Below, one piece after another: positions 55,641-63,978 of a DNA stretch of 64,000 bases. The stretch's first letter is position 1; each line of letters begins with the position of its first letter. This stretch comes from an uncultured Rhodospirillales bacterium. GTDB taxonomy: Bacteria > Pseudomonadota > Alphaproteobacteria > ATCC43930 > CGMCC-115725. Below the pieces are notes generated by a model, which saw only the letters and a program-made list of their open reading frames with translations, was not told the DNA's origin and did not search any database. The translations under genes were made by a program, and so were the position numbers. The stretch lies in NCBI GenBank assembly GCA_903822185.1, contig CAIJOA010000048.1, positions 1 to 64,000 of the forward strand, written 5' to 3'.

Positions 55641-57213
55641 ACTTTAAGCGCACGTAGCGTAGCGGAAAGAAGCCGTCGGCTTGCTGGACCAGTTCGACGT
55701 TGTCGCGCGCGGCCCAGACCAATTGCTGTTGATGCAGCGGGATATAGGCGATGTCGTCCTTCGCCAACGCCAACGCATGACGCAGAAACCCGAGCCGCTT
55801 CGTCGGCTCGCCTTCGCCACCGATCTGCGCCAACACCGCATCGAGCGCCGGATTGGAATAGCCGCCGAAATTGGCCTCGCCGCGATGGGCGCCCTTGTTC
55901 GGCGTCGCGGCGAGATTGACCAACACATTGAGCGCATCGTAGCTCGGCGGCGCCCAGCCGATGAGATAGAAATTGGAACCGGCCGTCGGCGCTAAAAGCT
56001 TGGCGAAGAACTTGCTGCGCGTCGTCGCGTTGAGATGCAATTTCACGCCGACCTTCGACAGCATCGCCACCACGGCATCGCAGATCGCTTCGTCATTGAC
56101 GTAGCGGTCGTTGGGGCAATCCATCGACGCCGAAAAGCCATGCGGATAACCCGCTTCGGCGAGCAGCTCCTTCGCCACCACGGGGTCGTAGGCCAACCGG
56201 CCATTCAGCGCCGCATCAAAACCACTGACGCCCGGCCCGACCATCAGCCCCGTCGGCGAGGCGAAGCCACGCATAACCTTGGTCTTGATCGTGTTCTCGT
56301 CAATCGCCTGATAGACGGCCTGACGCACGCGGCGATCTCGGAAGGGGTTCTTATCTTTTACGTCGCTGTCGGCCAGCGTGTCGTGAGCGAAGTTGAACGC
56401 GAGCATGATCGTGCGCAGCTCGGGCCCCTGCACCAAATGTGTCGCTTTCGTATGAAGGAGGCGATCAATCGCCTGCGGCGGCACCGTCGTCAGCACATCG
56501 AGATTGCCCGATGCCAGCGAGGTTACGGCAGCGCGGCCGGGCATGGGCTTGAACTCAACGCGATCAAGATCGTGTTCGGGCTTGTCCCACCAATTCGGAT
56601 TGGCGGTGAGGATGGTTTGGATATCGGGCTGCCGATCGATCACCTGAAACGGTCCGGTGCCGTTGGCATGATCGGCGGCATAGCCATCGCCGCCACGCCG
56701 CACGTCGGCAGGTTCCGCGGCATCGTGATCAAGGCACCATTTGGCGCTCATCATCATCCAGAGCGGCAATGCTTGCGGCAAAATCGGATCGGGCTGGTTG
56801 GTGGTAATCTCGACCGTGTAATCGTCGATCTTCGTCACGTCGCGCAATGCCGCCAACGTGCCCGCGATATTGGACGTCGCCGCCCGTGCGCGCTTGAACG
56901 AGAACACCACATCGTCGGCCGTGAACGCCGTGCCGTCCTGGAAATGAACGTCATGACGCAAGTCGAACCGCCAGCGATCGGGCGCAAGTTCTTCCCATCG
57001 CACCGCCAAGGCCGGTTCCAGCGCAAGGTCCTTGCCGCGGCGCACCAGCGGTTCATAGATATTCGCGTTGAACGACAACAAGAACGTTTCCTGACGGGCA
57101 TAAGGATCGAGCGAGAACACGTCCTGGTCGTTCGACCAATGCAGCGTCTTTGCTTGGAGCGGTGCGGCACAAAGGAGCAGCGCGAGAACCGCCGCCCAGA
57201 ATCTTGCCGTCAT
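55639..57213 (-). CDS. peptide/oligopeptide ABC transporter substrate-binding protein
   Basis: 524 residues from ATG 57213 with GGGAG upstream; a longer frame to 57336 lacks a signal sequence. A Sec signal (about 1-21, FWAAVLALLLCAAPLQA) precedes an SBP_bac_5 fold (LHWSNDQDVFSLDPYARQE; FDLRHDVHFQDGTAFTADDV; FRDRRVRQAVYQAIDENTI). This family delivers peptides, opines or nickel to Dpp/Opp-type importers. No permease or ATPase gene lies beside it within the window, so it is an orphan here, and the substrate is unknown. Confidence 0.9.
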   Translation of the reverse strand: MTARFWAAVLALLLCAAPLQAKTLHWSNDQDVFSLDPYARQETFLLSFNANIYEPLVRRGKDLALEPALAVRWEELAPDRWRFDLRHDVHFQDGTAFTADDVVFSFKRARAATSNIAGTLAALRDVTKIDDYTVEITTNQPDPILPQALPLWMMMSAKWCLDHDAAEPADVRRGGDGYAADHANGTGPFQVIDRQPDIQTILTANPNWWDKPEHDLDRVEFKPMPGRAAVTSLASGNLDVLTTVPPQAIDRLLHTKATHLVQGPELRTIMLAFNFAHDTLADSDVKDKNPFRDRRVRQAVYQAIDENTIKTKVMRGFASPTGLMVGPGVSGFDAALNGRLAYDPVVAKELLAEAGYPHGFSASMDCPNDRYVNDEAICDAVVAMLSKVGVKLHLNATTRSKFFAKLLAPTAGSNFYLIGWAPPSYDALNVLVNLAATPNKGAHRGEANFGGYSNPALDAVLAQIGGEGEPTKRLGFLRHALALAKDDIAYIPLHQQQLVWAARDNVELVQQADGFFPLRYVRLK

Positions 57214-57328
57214 CAACCGTCTCCCACCACGAAACAAAGCGCCTGCAGAGTTTGCCGCACGCCTTGCAGTGTCAATGGGTTTGGACAAAAACTGCGTCAT
57301 CGCCTTTGCTCGAACTCGAGGAAGAACC

Positions 57329-57733
57329 ATGGCCACTCTTTATGTCGCGCGAAGCACCAAACTGTCGAAATGGGCGTCCGATGTCGGCCTCGGCAAACAT
57401 ATCTACAAGGTCGGGATTACCGACGAACCGATCAAAGAGTTGGTCGCGGCGGGTTGGGCGGGTGAAACCGATTGGGCACTCGTCAAAAAAGACACCGAAG
57501 ATGCGTTGACCGAAGAGGTCGTGCTGGAACGGCTGGCCAAGCGCGAGACGATGATCGATTCTAAATACTATCCGCGCATTCGCGACACGCCGGGCATCTT
57601 TAAGATCAACCCCACCCATGTCGAAAGCAGCCTGATCGTCGGCCGGGCGTTGGACGGCGGCGGCGAGCGGGAAACGCTTAAATTAAAGCCAACCGACATC
57701 GCGACTTATCTGATACACAATGCCCGGCGCTAA
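57329..57733 (+). CDS. 134-residue protein of unknown function with a GIY-YIG-like N-terminus
   Basis: The ATG at 57329 follows GAGGAAG. The start ATLYVARSTKLSKWASDVGL followed by GKHIYKVGITDEP resembles the beta-hairpin core (LYV...IYKVG) of GIY-YIG or T5orf172-type nuclease domains. However, the usual downstream catalytic Arg and Glu cannot be assigned with confidence. The C-terminus is lysine-rich and helical (LKLKPTDIATYLIHNARR). I would call it hypothetical. It is divergent from the peptide-binding protein gene. Confidence 0.7.
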   Translation: MATLYVARSTKLSKWASDVGLGKHIYKVGITDEPIKELVAAGWAGETDWALVKKDTEDALTEEVVLERLAKRETMIDSKYYPRIRDTPGIFKINPTHVESSLIVGRALDGGGERETLKLKPTDIATYLIHNARR

Positions 57734-57944
57734 ATAGACCGCCCTGCGGTCGAGACTATAAATGTTTCCAAGAATAAAAAGTGTCGAATATCATTACGCC
57801 GTGTAAATCTATTCGACGAATATTTCGAAAATTTATAGTTAATTTAGCCTTTACTTCGGAAAAGCTTGAGCGTATATTGTTAACCCAGAATCTAATCTTG
57901 GTTAACGAGCAGAATGCTCCTCGGCCTTCCCGAAGGAGACTTGT
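57734..57944. other. AT-rich promoter region with inverted GTTAACC words
   Basis: 211 bases without a gene, unusually low in GC for this window. GTTAACC (57879-57885) and GGTTAAC (57900-57906) form an exact inverted pair 14 bases apart, and a GAATC site lies between them. TTAACC is the CtrA half-site word and GANTC is the CcrM methylation site, so cell-cycle control of the downstream surface-protein genes is possible. GAAGGAG at 57932-57938 is the ribosome-binding site of the PEP-CTERM gene. Confidence 0.5.
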
Positions 57945-58685
57945 ATGTTCGCTTCCCTGGCCCGTATGGCGCTTGGATTCTCAGCACTCGCTGCAGTAGT
58001 CCTCGGCGTCACGGTCATGACGCCCCAGACGGCACAAGCCGTCACATGCGGCGGCGTCACGCTTCCCGCCAATTTCCCCAATCTGCCGAACGGCAACGCC
58101 CTCGCCGGCTGCAGCACCGTGCTGGTGATCAATCCCGGCGGATCGGTCACGGTCCTCCATAACAACAACCCGTTCACCAACAGCGGTGACGTGTTGGTGG
58201 GTGTGGTCAACAACAGCGGCGGCTCGGTCTTCGATCTGTTCCTGACCGGCTTCGCGGCGTCCAACGGCATCTTCAACATTCAGAGCAGCGAAGCGCTGTG
58301 CGCGACCTCGCTTGCGCCGAGCCTTGCCTGCACCGGCGCAACCGGTGACGAAGGCGGCATCGTCGTGAACGGCCACATCGTCGGTCAGAACATTTTCAAC
58401 GGCATCGGCATCGGCAACGGCGTCGCGCTCAACTTCGGCGATCTGATCTTCTCGAGCCTCCTCGGTTCCTGCACGGCCACGCCGGCAAGCTGCACCGCGA
58501 TCTTCGCCTTGGGCGCCGACGTCCTGGCGGCAAGCGTGAGCCCGATCCCGGTTCCCGAGCCCGGTTCGTTCGCGGTCTTCGGCAGCGGCTTGGTGGGGCT
58601 CATCCTCTACCGCCGCCGCCGTCAACGTGCCGCGATGCGCATGAAGCTGCAGACGCAACTGCAGCTCCAGCCGCAGCACTCCTAA
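57945..58685 (+). CDS. PEP-CTERM sorting domain protein
   Basis: 246 residues. A signal peptide (about 1-32, ALGFSALAAVVLGVTVMTPQTAQA) leads to a secreted beta-rich body with five cysteines, including Cys35 and Cys56. The C-terminus has the sorting signal: VPEPGSFAVFG (about 203), a hydrophobic helix (SGLVGLILY) and an Arg cluster RRRRQR. Unusually, about 20 residues rich in Gln (MRMKLQTQLQLQ) follow the arginines, where most PEP-CTERM proteins stop. Such proteins are processed by an exosortase and linked to exopolysaccharide; no exosortase gene is in the window. Confidence 0.9.
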   Translation: MFASLARMALGFSALAAVVLGVTVMTPQTAQAVTCGGVTLPANFPNLPNGNALAGCSTVLVINPGGSVTVLHNNNPFTNSGDVLVGVVNNSGGSVFDLFLTGFAASNGIFNIQSSEALCATSLAPSLACTGATGDEGGIVVNGHIVGQNIFNGIGIGNGVALNFGDLIFSSLLGSCTATPASCTAIFALGADVLAASVSPIPVPEPGSFAVFGSGLVGLILYRRRRQRAAMRMKLQTQLQLQPQHS

Positions 58686-58726
58686 TTCATCACGCTTAGA
58701 CGCAACCGCTTTTCAAGGTAGCTGAC

Positions 58727-61438
58727 ATGTCCGACATGATCCCTCTTCCGATGACCTTCGCCCAGAACACGACCCCGGCAGCGCCCGACTCGATTTTCGA
58801 GATCAACCCGACCGCCGGTCCCGAATTGCGCGGCACCGCACCGCATGCGCCGGCCCATCACGCGCCGGTTCATCATGCCCCCGTGCATCATGCAACCAGC
58901 TCGTCGCATGCCGCGCTCGTCTGCCCGCCGCCGGCGCAGGCAGCCGCCAACAGCTCGGTCGCTCCGGTCGTCGTGCATGCGCCGCCCCCAGGCCAGCATG
59001 TCGAGATCACGGTTTCGGCCAATCAGCCGCTGAACTTCGACTTCAACCCGCTCGACGCGAAAGCGGTGCGGCATGGCGATGACCTGACGCTGACCTTCGC
59101 CGATGGCGGTGTCGTCGTCCTGCATCACATCACCGACCATGGCACGCCGCTGGTAACGCAACTCGAACTGCCGGACGGCACTGTGATCAATCCGTGCGAG
59201 CTGTTGCAGGCTTTCCCGGAAGAGCAAGTTTCGCCCGCTGCCGGCAATGACAAGATCCCCGAGATGAAGGCGCCGGAAATCAATCCGTCCGCCGGTCCCG
59301 AAGAGATCAATCCCGCCGCCGGTCCGACGCCAATCCTCGCCGGTGCGCCGCCGGTCACGACGCCCTTCGACGTCGCCGGCCTCGGCAACGGCCTGACCCC
59401 GCTGGGTCCGTTGGGTCCGGAAGGCTTCGGCAGCAACGTGATCTTCCCGCCCCCAGGCAATGGTGGCTTCCCGCCCCAGCCGGGCTCACCCCCCGGCTCG
59501 CCCCCGCCGAACAACCCGCCCCCGCCGCCGGGCCCTCATTCGCTGACCGTGTTCGAAGATTCAAATTCGGGCATCGTCGATCCGCCGAACCATGACCTGA
59601 CCTCGTTCAGCCACATCGCGAATTCGGGGATCACCGGCAATTTCATCACCGACACGATCAACGGCCATCAGGTCGTGACCTCGACCCCAGCCGCTTCGGT
59701 CACGAGCTTCCATTTCGGTGCGCCCGGTTCGCCGGTCGTCGCCGCCGGCGGTTCGATCACCGGCAATTTCGGCACGCTGACGGTCAATGCGAACGGCAGC
59801 TACGTATATCACACCGACGTCAGCACGAACCCGGTACTCAATCAGCTCGGCTCGGACTTCCTCTCGCAGGCTCTGACCCAGTCGGTCACGCAGCCGCCGG
59901 GCACCGCCTTCTATTACCCGGTCAGCGACACCTACGATGTCACCGTGACCAACGGCACCGACACGGCCACCGCGCCGCTGGTGATGTATGTCCATGGCGC
60001 CGACGTGACGACGATCAATGCCGCGGTCGGTGCGACCGCCGGTGCGGGCACGCAGGTTCTGTTGACCTACACCGATCTCTATAATCCGGCGCACTCGTTC
60101 GAGACGATCGCGACGACGGACGGCCTTGGTCATCTGATCACGACCGACGGCTCGCCGATCCAGCCGGGCGATCTGGCCAATGTCAGCATCGAGCATATCA
60201 ACGGCACCGGCCCGGTCACGATCAACAGCCTGATCATCGGCGGCGAGACCGTAAACTTCCTCGCGCCGATCACCTTGTCGGATGCAGGGAACGACCATGC
60301 CTTCACCTCGTTGATCAATCCGAACATCACGCCCGGCGATACGAGTTCGCATACGACGGCGCTCGCCTCGACCGACACCAACATCAGCTACTTCGCGACG
60401 CAGGCGGGCGAGTACGTCTATGGCGAGAACAGCGCGATCAACCTGGGTGTCGTCGCCGGTACGGCGGCCGATAGCACCGGCACGATCCTCAATCTTGGTA
60501 CCGTCAATGCTGGCGTTGTCGGCCATGAGTTCGGCGGCCTCGGCTCGGACGTGCTGGTGTGGAACGCGGGCACGACCCCGACTTATTACAACGGCACCGC
60601 TGGCGTGATGATCGGCGGCACGGCGACGAACGGCGACTCGTTGAGCATCCTCGTCAGCAACGCGAGCCTCGTCGGCGGCCACGAGACGGTCACCGTCGGC
60701 ATTACGGCGGGCGAAACGACGGCGCAAATGGCGCAAGCCCTCGCCACCGCCTTCAACGCCGATGCGAACCTGACCGGCATCGGACTTTCCGCCAATTACG
60801 GCGGTGGTTCGAGCTTCCAGTACACCGAAGCCGCCGGCTCGCTCTCGTACGGCCACACCAACTACTTCGAATATGCCTCGACCCCAGGCGTGTCGCCCAG
60901 TGAGACGATCAGTGCTCAAAGCGGTATCGACACCTTGCGCGTCGATGCTGCTGGTCAGAACATCAATCTGAACAATACGCATCTCGCCAACATCGACACG
61001 GTCAATCTCGGCAATGCCGGTGGCAACAGCCTGACCCTGACGGCGGACGACGTCTTCCGCCTGGCGCAGAACGAGAACAGCACGATCAAATCGTTCAGCG
61101 GCGCCGACAGCAACGGCAACCCGATCACCAGCTTGTGGATCACGGGCGACGGTTCCAACACCGTGCATCTCAATGCCGATGCCGGCGGTAGCTTCACCGA
61201 GATCAGCAATCCGATCAACAGCGGCCTGCAGACGACCGGCCTCGGCCCGTCATCGCCGACCACCGCGCCGACCAGCGTCGATGGCCCAGGCCTCACGACC
61301 ACCAGCACGACGACCGGCACGCAGATGGTGGGCTTCACCGAGTTCTCGGGCGTCACGTCGAACGGCAATACCGTTCACGTCTATGTCGAGAACGCGATCG
61401 CGAATTCCAGCACGCCGCACCACGTGCAAGTGGCCTAA
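58727..61438 (+). CDS. large VCBS/cadherin-like surface or secreted repeat protein
   Basis: 903 residues, with no Sec signal. An N-terminal region (1-210) contains a His/Pro/Ala repeat (HAPVHHAPVHHA, about 45-56), a beta domain (GDDLTLTFADGGVVVLHH, about 117-134) like the N-terminal domain of type I-secreted adhesins, and three EINP(T/S/A)AGP motifs at 25-32, 184-191 and 193-200. A Pro/Gly-rich linker (about 245-280) leads to a VCBS-like domain (SITGNFGTLTVNANGSYVYH) and further beta repeats. The C-terminus (GGNSLTLTADDVFRLAQ) resembles the end of RTX-type adhesins, although calcium nonapeptides are absent. Type I secretion is inferred. It lies 41 bases after the PEP-CTERM gene. Confidence 0.82.
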   Translation: MSDMIPLPMTFAQNTTPAAPDSIFEINPTAGPELRGTAPHAPAHHAPVHHAPVHHATSSSHAALVCPPPAQAAANSSVAPVVVHAPPPGQHVEITVSANQPLNFDFNPLDAKAVRHGDDLTLTFADGGVVVLHHITDHGTPLVTQLELPDGTVINPCELLQAFPEEQVSPAAGNDKIPEMKAPEINPSAGPEEINPAAGPTPILAGAPPVTTPFDVAGLGNGLTPLGPLGPEGFGSNVIFPPPGNGGFPPQPGSPPGSPPPNNPPPPPGPHSLTVFEDSNSGIVDPPNHDLTSFSHIANSGITGNFITDTINGHQVVTSTPAASVTSFHFGAPGSPVVAAGGSITGNFGTLTVNANGSYVYHTDVSTNPVLNQLGSDFLSQALTQSVTQPPGTAFYYPVSDTYDVTVTNGTDTATAPLVMYVHGADVTTINAAVGATAGAGTQVLLTYTDLYNPAHSFETIATTDGLGHLITTDGSPIQPGDLANVSIEHINGTGPVTINSLIIGGETVNFLAPITLSDAGNDHAFTSLINPNITPGDTSSHTTALASTDTNISYFATQAGEYVYGENSAINLGVVAGTAADSTGTILNLGTVNAGVVGHEFGGLGSDVLVWNAGTTPTYYNGTAGVMIGGTATNGDSLSILVSNASLVGGHETVTVGITAGETTAQMAQALATAFNADANLTGIGLSANYGGGSSFQYTEAAGSLSYGHTNYFEYASTPGVSPSETISAQSGIDTLRVDAAGQNINLNNTHLANIDTVNLGNAGGNSLTLTADDVFRLAQNENSTIKSFSGADSNGNPITSLWITGDGSNTVHLNADAGGSFTEISNPINSGLQTTGLGPSSPTTAPTSVDGPGLTTTSTTTGTQMVGFTEFSGVTSNGNTVHVYVENAIANSSTPHHVQVA

Positions 61439-61462
61439 GGCAAAGGGGGATAGGGGGAAATC

Positions 61463-61780
61463 ATGACCACAAGAATCTTCTGCCTGAACACGCAGCGCAA
61501 AGAAGCCGCAACCGAGGACGCCGTGACGCTATCGCTGAAAGAACTGATGCCCGATGAGGGCGGCGATATCGTCGTCTTCAGCGGTGCCGAAGCCGACATC
61601 AGCGTCGTCACCGACGATCCAGTCACGGCCGAGGGCATTGCGGAAGGTTACGTCACCCGCGCCGGCCATAACGTCTCGGGCTTTGCTTATTGCCGCTTCG
61701 CCGGGGGGATCACGATGTATTATCCGCGCGCCCATCTGCTCTGCGTCGAGGAAGACGAGACCGAAACACAGGTCGCCTGA
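61463..61780 (+). CDS. 105-residue protein of unknown function downstream of the surface protein
   Basis: The ATG follows GGGGGATAGGGGGAA, a G-rich ribosome-binding region. The sequence is acidic with a mixed alpha/beta pattern (EDAVTLSLKELMPDEGGDIVVFSGAEADISVV) and a C-terminal ITMYYPRAHLLCVEED. No signal peptide and no membrane segment, so probably cytoplasmic. I do not recognise a family. It is 24 bases after the large surface protein and ends at a terminator, suggesting it belongs to the same transcript, possibly as an accessory to secretion or regulation. Confidence 0.75.
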   Translation: MTTRIFCLNTQRKEAATEDAVTLSLKELMPDEGGDIVVFSGAEADISVVTDDPVTAEGIAEGYVTRAGHNVSGFAYCRFAGGITMYYPRAHLLCVEEDETETQVA

Positions 61781-61802
61781 AACGACCGACCATCGGAAAA
61801 AG

Positions 61803-61826
61803 AAACGGCGCCGCGAGGCGCCGTTT
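61803..61826. terminator. bidirectional terminator after the surface-protein genes
   Basis: AAACGGCGCC (61803-61812) and GGCGCCGTTT (61817-61826) form a perfect ten-base-pair stem around GCGA. GGTTATT follows on the plus strand and CTTTTTCC on the minus strand. It separates the surface-protein gene group from the convergent hydrolase gene. Confidence 0.9.
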
Positions 61827-61828
61827 GG

Positions 61829-62622
61829 TTATTGAGCCGGCAAATTCTGTTCGAGAAATTCGGTCAGTAGAACCGAGAATTCGGCGGCCTGCTCCAATGG
61901 CGCGACGTGGCCGGCGCCTTCGATTCGACATAGCGCGACCGAGGCAACAACGCCGCCATCGCCTGCATATTCTCGCGCGAACTGGACGCATCGACAGAGC
62001 CGCGCAGTACCAGCGTCGGCAGATCGATCGTCTTCAACCGGTCGCCGTAATCGAGATCGCGGATCGCTTCCCACCCCCACGAGAAAACGACGGGATCGTC
62101 TTCCAGCAGCCAGTTGCGGCAGGACTGCACTTCGGGGCCGTTCAAGGCAAGATACGGCGCGGGAAACCAACGGCTCATGGTCGAATCGAGCATCGCCGGC
62201 ATGCCCTTCAGAGAATCGTCGGCGCGTTGCTGCGTGCCTTTGCGCGATTCCGGCGTCTGGCGATGACCGGTATCGGCGAGGATCAGACCGGCCAAAAGTT
62301 CAGGCGCTTTCAAAGCGACGCCTTGCGCCACCATGCCGCCCAGCGAGCAGCCAACGACGACAGCGCCTTCGCCGCGTTCCATCCGCAACAACTCGATCAC
62401 ATCGTCGGCGAGATCATCGAGACTGAACCGATCGTGCGGCACGTCGGTGTCGCCGTGACCACGTAAATCCACCGTCACGCAGCGATAGCGATCGGCGATG
62501 CGCTCGACCACCGGGTCCCAGAAAGCGCCGCGCGTGCCGATCGGATGAAGGAACATCAGCACCCGTCCCGCGCCGCGAACCCGATAAGACAGCGAAAGCC
62601 CATTCGACAAACGAAAATGCAT
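61829..62622 (-). pseudogene. alpha/beta hydrolase (enol-lactonase-like), with an apparent 3' frameshift
   Basis: The main frame from ATG 62622 encodes an alpha/beta hydrolase with oxyanion segment LHPIGTRGAFWDP, nucleophile Ser93 in GCSLGGM and the acid region LVLRGSVDASS, much like 3-oxoadipate enol-lactonase PcaD. Near 61922-61926 the frame is lost: RYVESKAPATS replaces the expected RYVEIEGAGHVAPLEQ, which is present one base over and continues to FLEQNLPAQ (stop at 61829). One missing A in a GAAATC-like run explains it. As written, the product lacks the catalytic His of GAGH and has a foreign tail. It is either a decayed gene or a sequencing error. Confidence 0.85.
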
Positions 62623-62637
62623 CGCGTCCTCCCTGAC

Positions 62638-63978
62638 TTAGCGTGAGAGATTTTCTTGCACCCATCGCGCGACGCCGATCAGCGGCGCGTCCTGGTCGAG
62701 AAATCCCATCAATTGAAGACCGACGGGCAAATCCTCGACCGTCAGCAGCGGCAAGGAAATCGCCGGCACGCCCAGCAGCGAACCCGGCGCGACGAAAGAA
62801 GGATCGCCGGTGCTGGCGATGCCGATCGGCGCGGGCCCGGTTGCCGACAGTGTCACAGTCGCATCGCATTCTGCGGCGAGCGTCGCATAGAGCGCACGGA
62901 TCGCGGCACGTTCGGCCAGCGCCTCGCGATACTGCGCGAGGGTCATCGCTTCAGCCTCGGCAAGCTTATCCAGTGTGAACTGCGTCAGCCCCGCCGAATT
63001 GAGCGTGCGGTAGCTGTTGATCGGCCAGCGCGCTTCCCAGCAATTCACTTGCTGCGATACCGGCATCGACCGGTCCAGCGCAGCTTGGGCTTTGGCGATC
63101 GCGGCGCTGCCCTTGGCGCGGCGGATTTCGACGCCCGCGCCTGCCAAACGATCAATGGCCGCGTCGAAGGCATCGCGCGTCGCGCCTTTCGCCTTGTCCC
63201 AGCCGGGCATTTCCAGCACGGCAAGACGGCCTGGCTTTTGCGCGGCCGGTGTTTCGGTAGGACCGATGAGGCCGCCATAGCCGGGGTCGCCGCCGGCGCG
63301 ATCGACGATCTGTCGCAGCATCACCCAGGCGTCTTCGATGCTGGCCGCGAGCGCACCGTGAACGCTTTGGCTCAGACCGTCGTGACTGCCGCCGCGATTG
63401 ACAGCGCCGAGACTTGGTTTGAACCCGACGACGCCGCAAAAGCTGGCCGGGCGCAGGATCGAACCCAACACCTGCGTGCCCAGTCCTGCCGCGATCATGC
63501 CCGCCGCCGTCGCCGCCGCCGAACCGCTGGACGAACCGCCCGGCGTGCGCCGCAGATCCCACGGGTTGCAGGTCGGGCCCGACGGCAGGGTCGCGAATTC
63601 GGTCGTGACGGTTTTGCCGAGAATGACCGCCCCGGCTTCGCGCAACGCCGTCACCGAAGCGGCATCGCGATTGGGCCGCCAGCCTTTGTAATAACCCGCG
63701 CCCATTTCGGTCGGCATGTCGTGGGTTTCAATGATGTCTTTGATGCCGACCGGCATGCCGTCGATCGGTGAAAGCGGCTTGCCCGCGCGCCAATGCGCCG
63801 TCGATTCATCCGCCGCCTTTTGCGCGGAGGCCGCATCGTAGGTTACGAAGGCATGAACCTGCGGCTCGATTTCGCCAAGCGTCGCCAGACAGCGATCAAG
63901 GAAAGCGCGCGGCGTGTCTGTACCCGCGCGAAAGCCATCGGCGGCAGCGACGAAGGAACGGGTTTGCGGATGTGCCAT
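62638..63978 (-). CDS. amidase signature family enzyme
   Basis: 446 residues. The catalytic Ser-Ser-Lys set is visible: Lys80 in MPVGIKDI, the glycine/serine loop TPGGSSSGSAAA (145-156) with the cis-Ser, and the nucleophile most likely Ser173 in GTQVLGSILRPASFCG. The usual GGS before the nucleophile is changed to LGS here. It hydrolyses an amide, of unknown substrate; the sequence is like the AtzF/GatA-type amidases without gat partner genes. It ends 15 bases before the hydrolase gene in the same direction, so the two may act on one substrate. 22 bases of the window remain upstream of its start. Confidence 0.9.
   Translation of the reverse strand: MAHPQTRSFVAAADGFRAGTDTPRAFLDRCLATLGEIEPQVHAFVTYDAASAQKAADESTAHWRAGKPLSPIDGMPVGIKDIIETHDMPTEMGAGYYKGWRPNRDAASVTALREAGAVILGKTVTTEFATLPSGPTCNPWDLRRTPGGSSSGSAAATAAGMIAAGLGTQVLGSILRPASFCGVVGFKPSLGAVNRGGSHDGLSQSVHGALAASIEDAWVMLRQIVDRAGGDPGYGGLIGPTETPAAQKPGRLAVLEMPGWDKAKGATRDAFDAAIDRLAGAGVEIRRAKGSAAIAKAQAALDRSMPVSQQVNCWEARWPINSYRTLNSAGLTQFTLDKLAEAEAMTLAQYREALAERAAIRALYATLAAECDATVTLSATGPAPIGIASTGDPSFVAPGSLLGVPAISLPLLTVEDLPVGLQLMGFLDQDAPLIGVARWVQENLSR

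Noticed and set aside
56035-57465. 476-residue plus-strand frame opposite the peptide-binding protein gene
   Set aside because: It is a shadow of a gene with a signal peptide and SBP_bac_5 motifs.
59561-61168. 535-residue minus-strand frame opposite the VCBS-like protein
   Set aside because: It is Arg/Asp/Val-rich shadow composition with repeated RRIDR-type words arising from the antisense of Thr/Asn/Gly repeats, and has no start signal.
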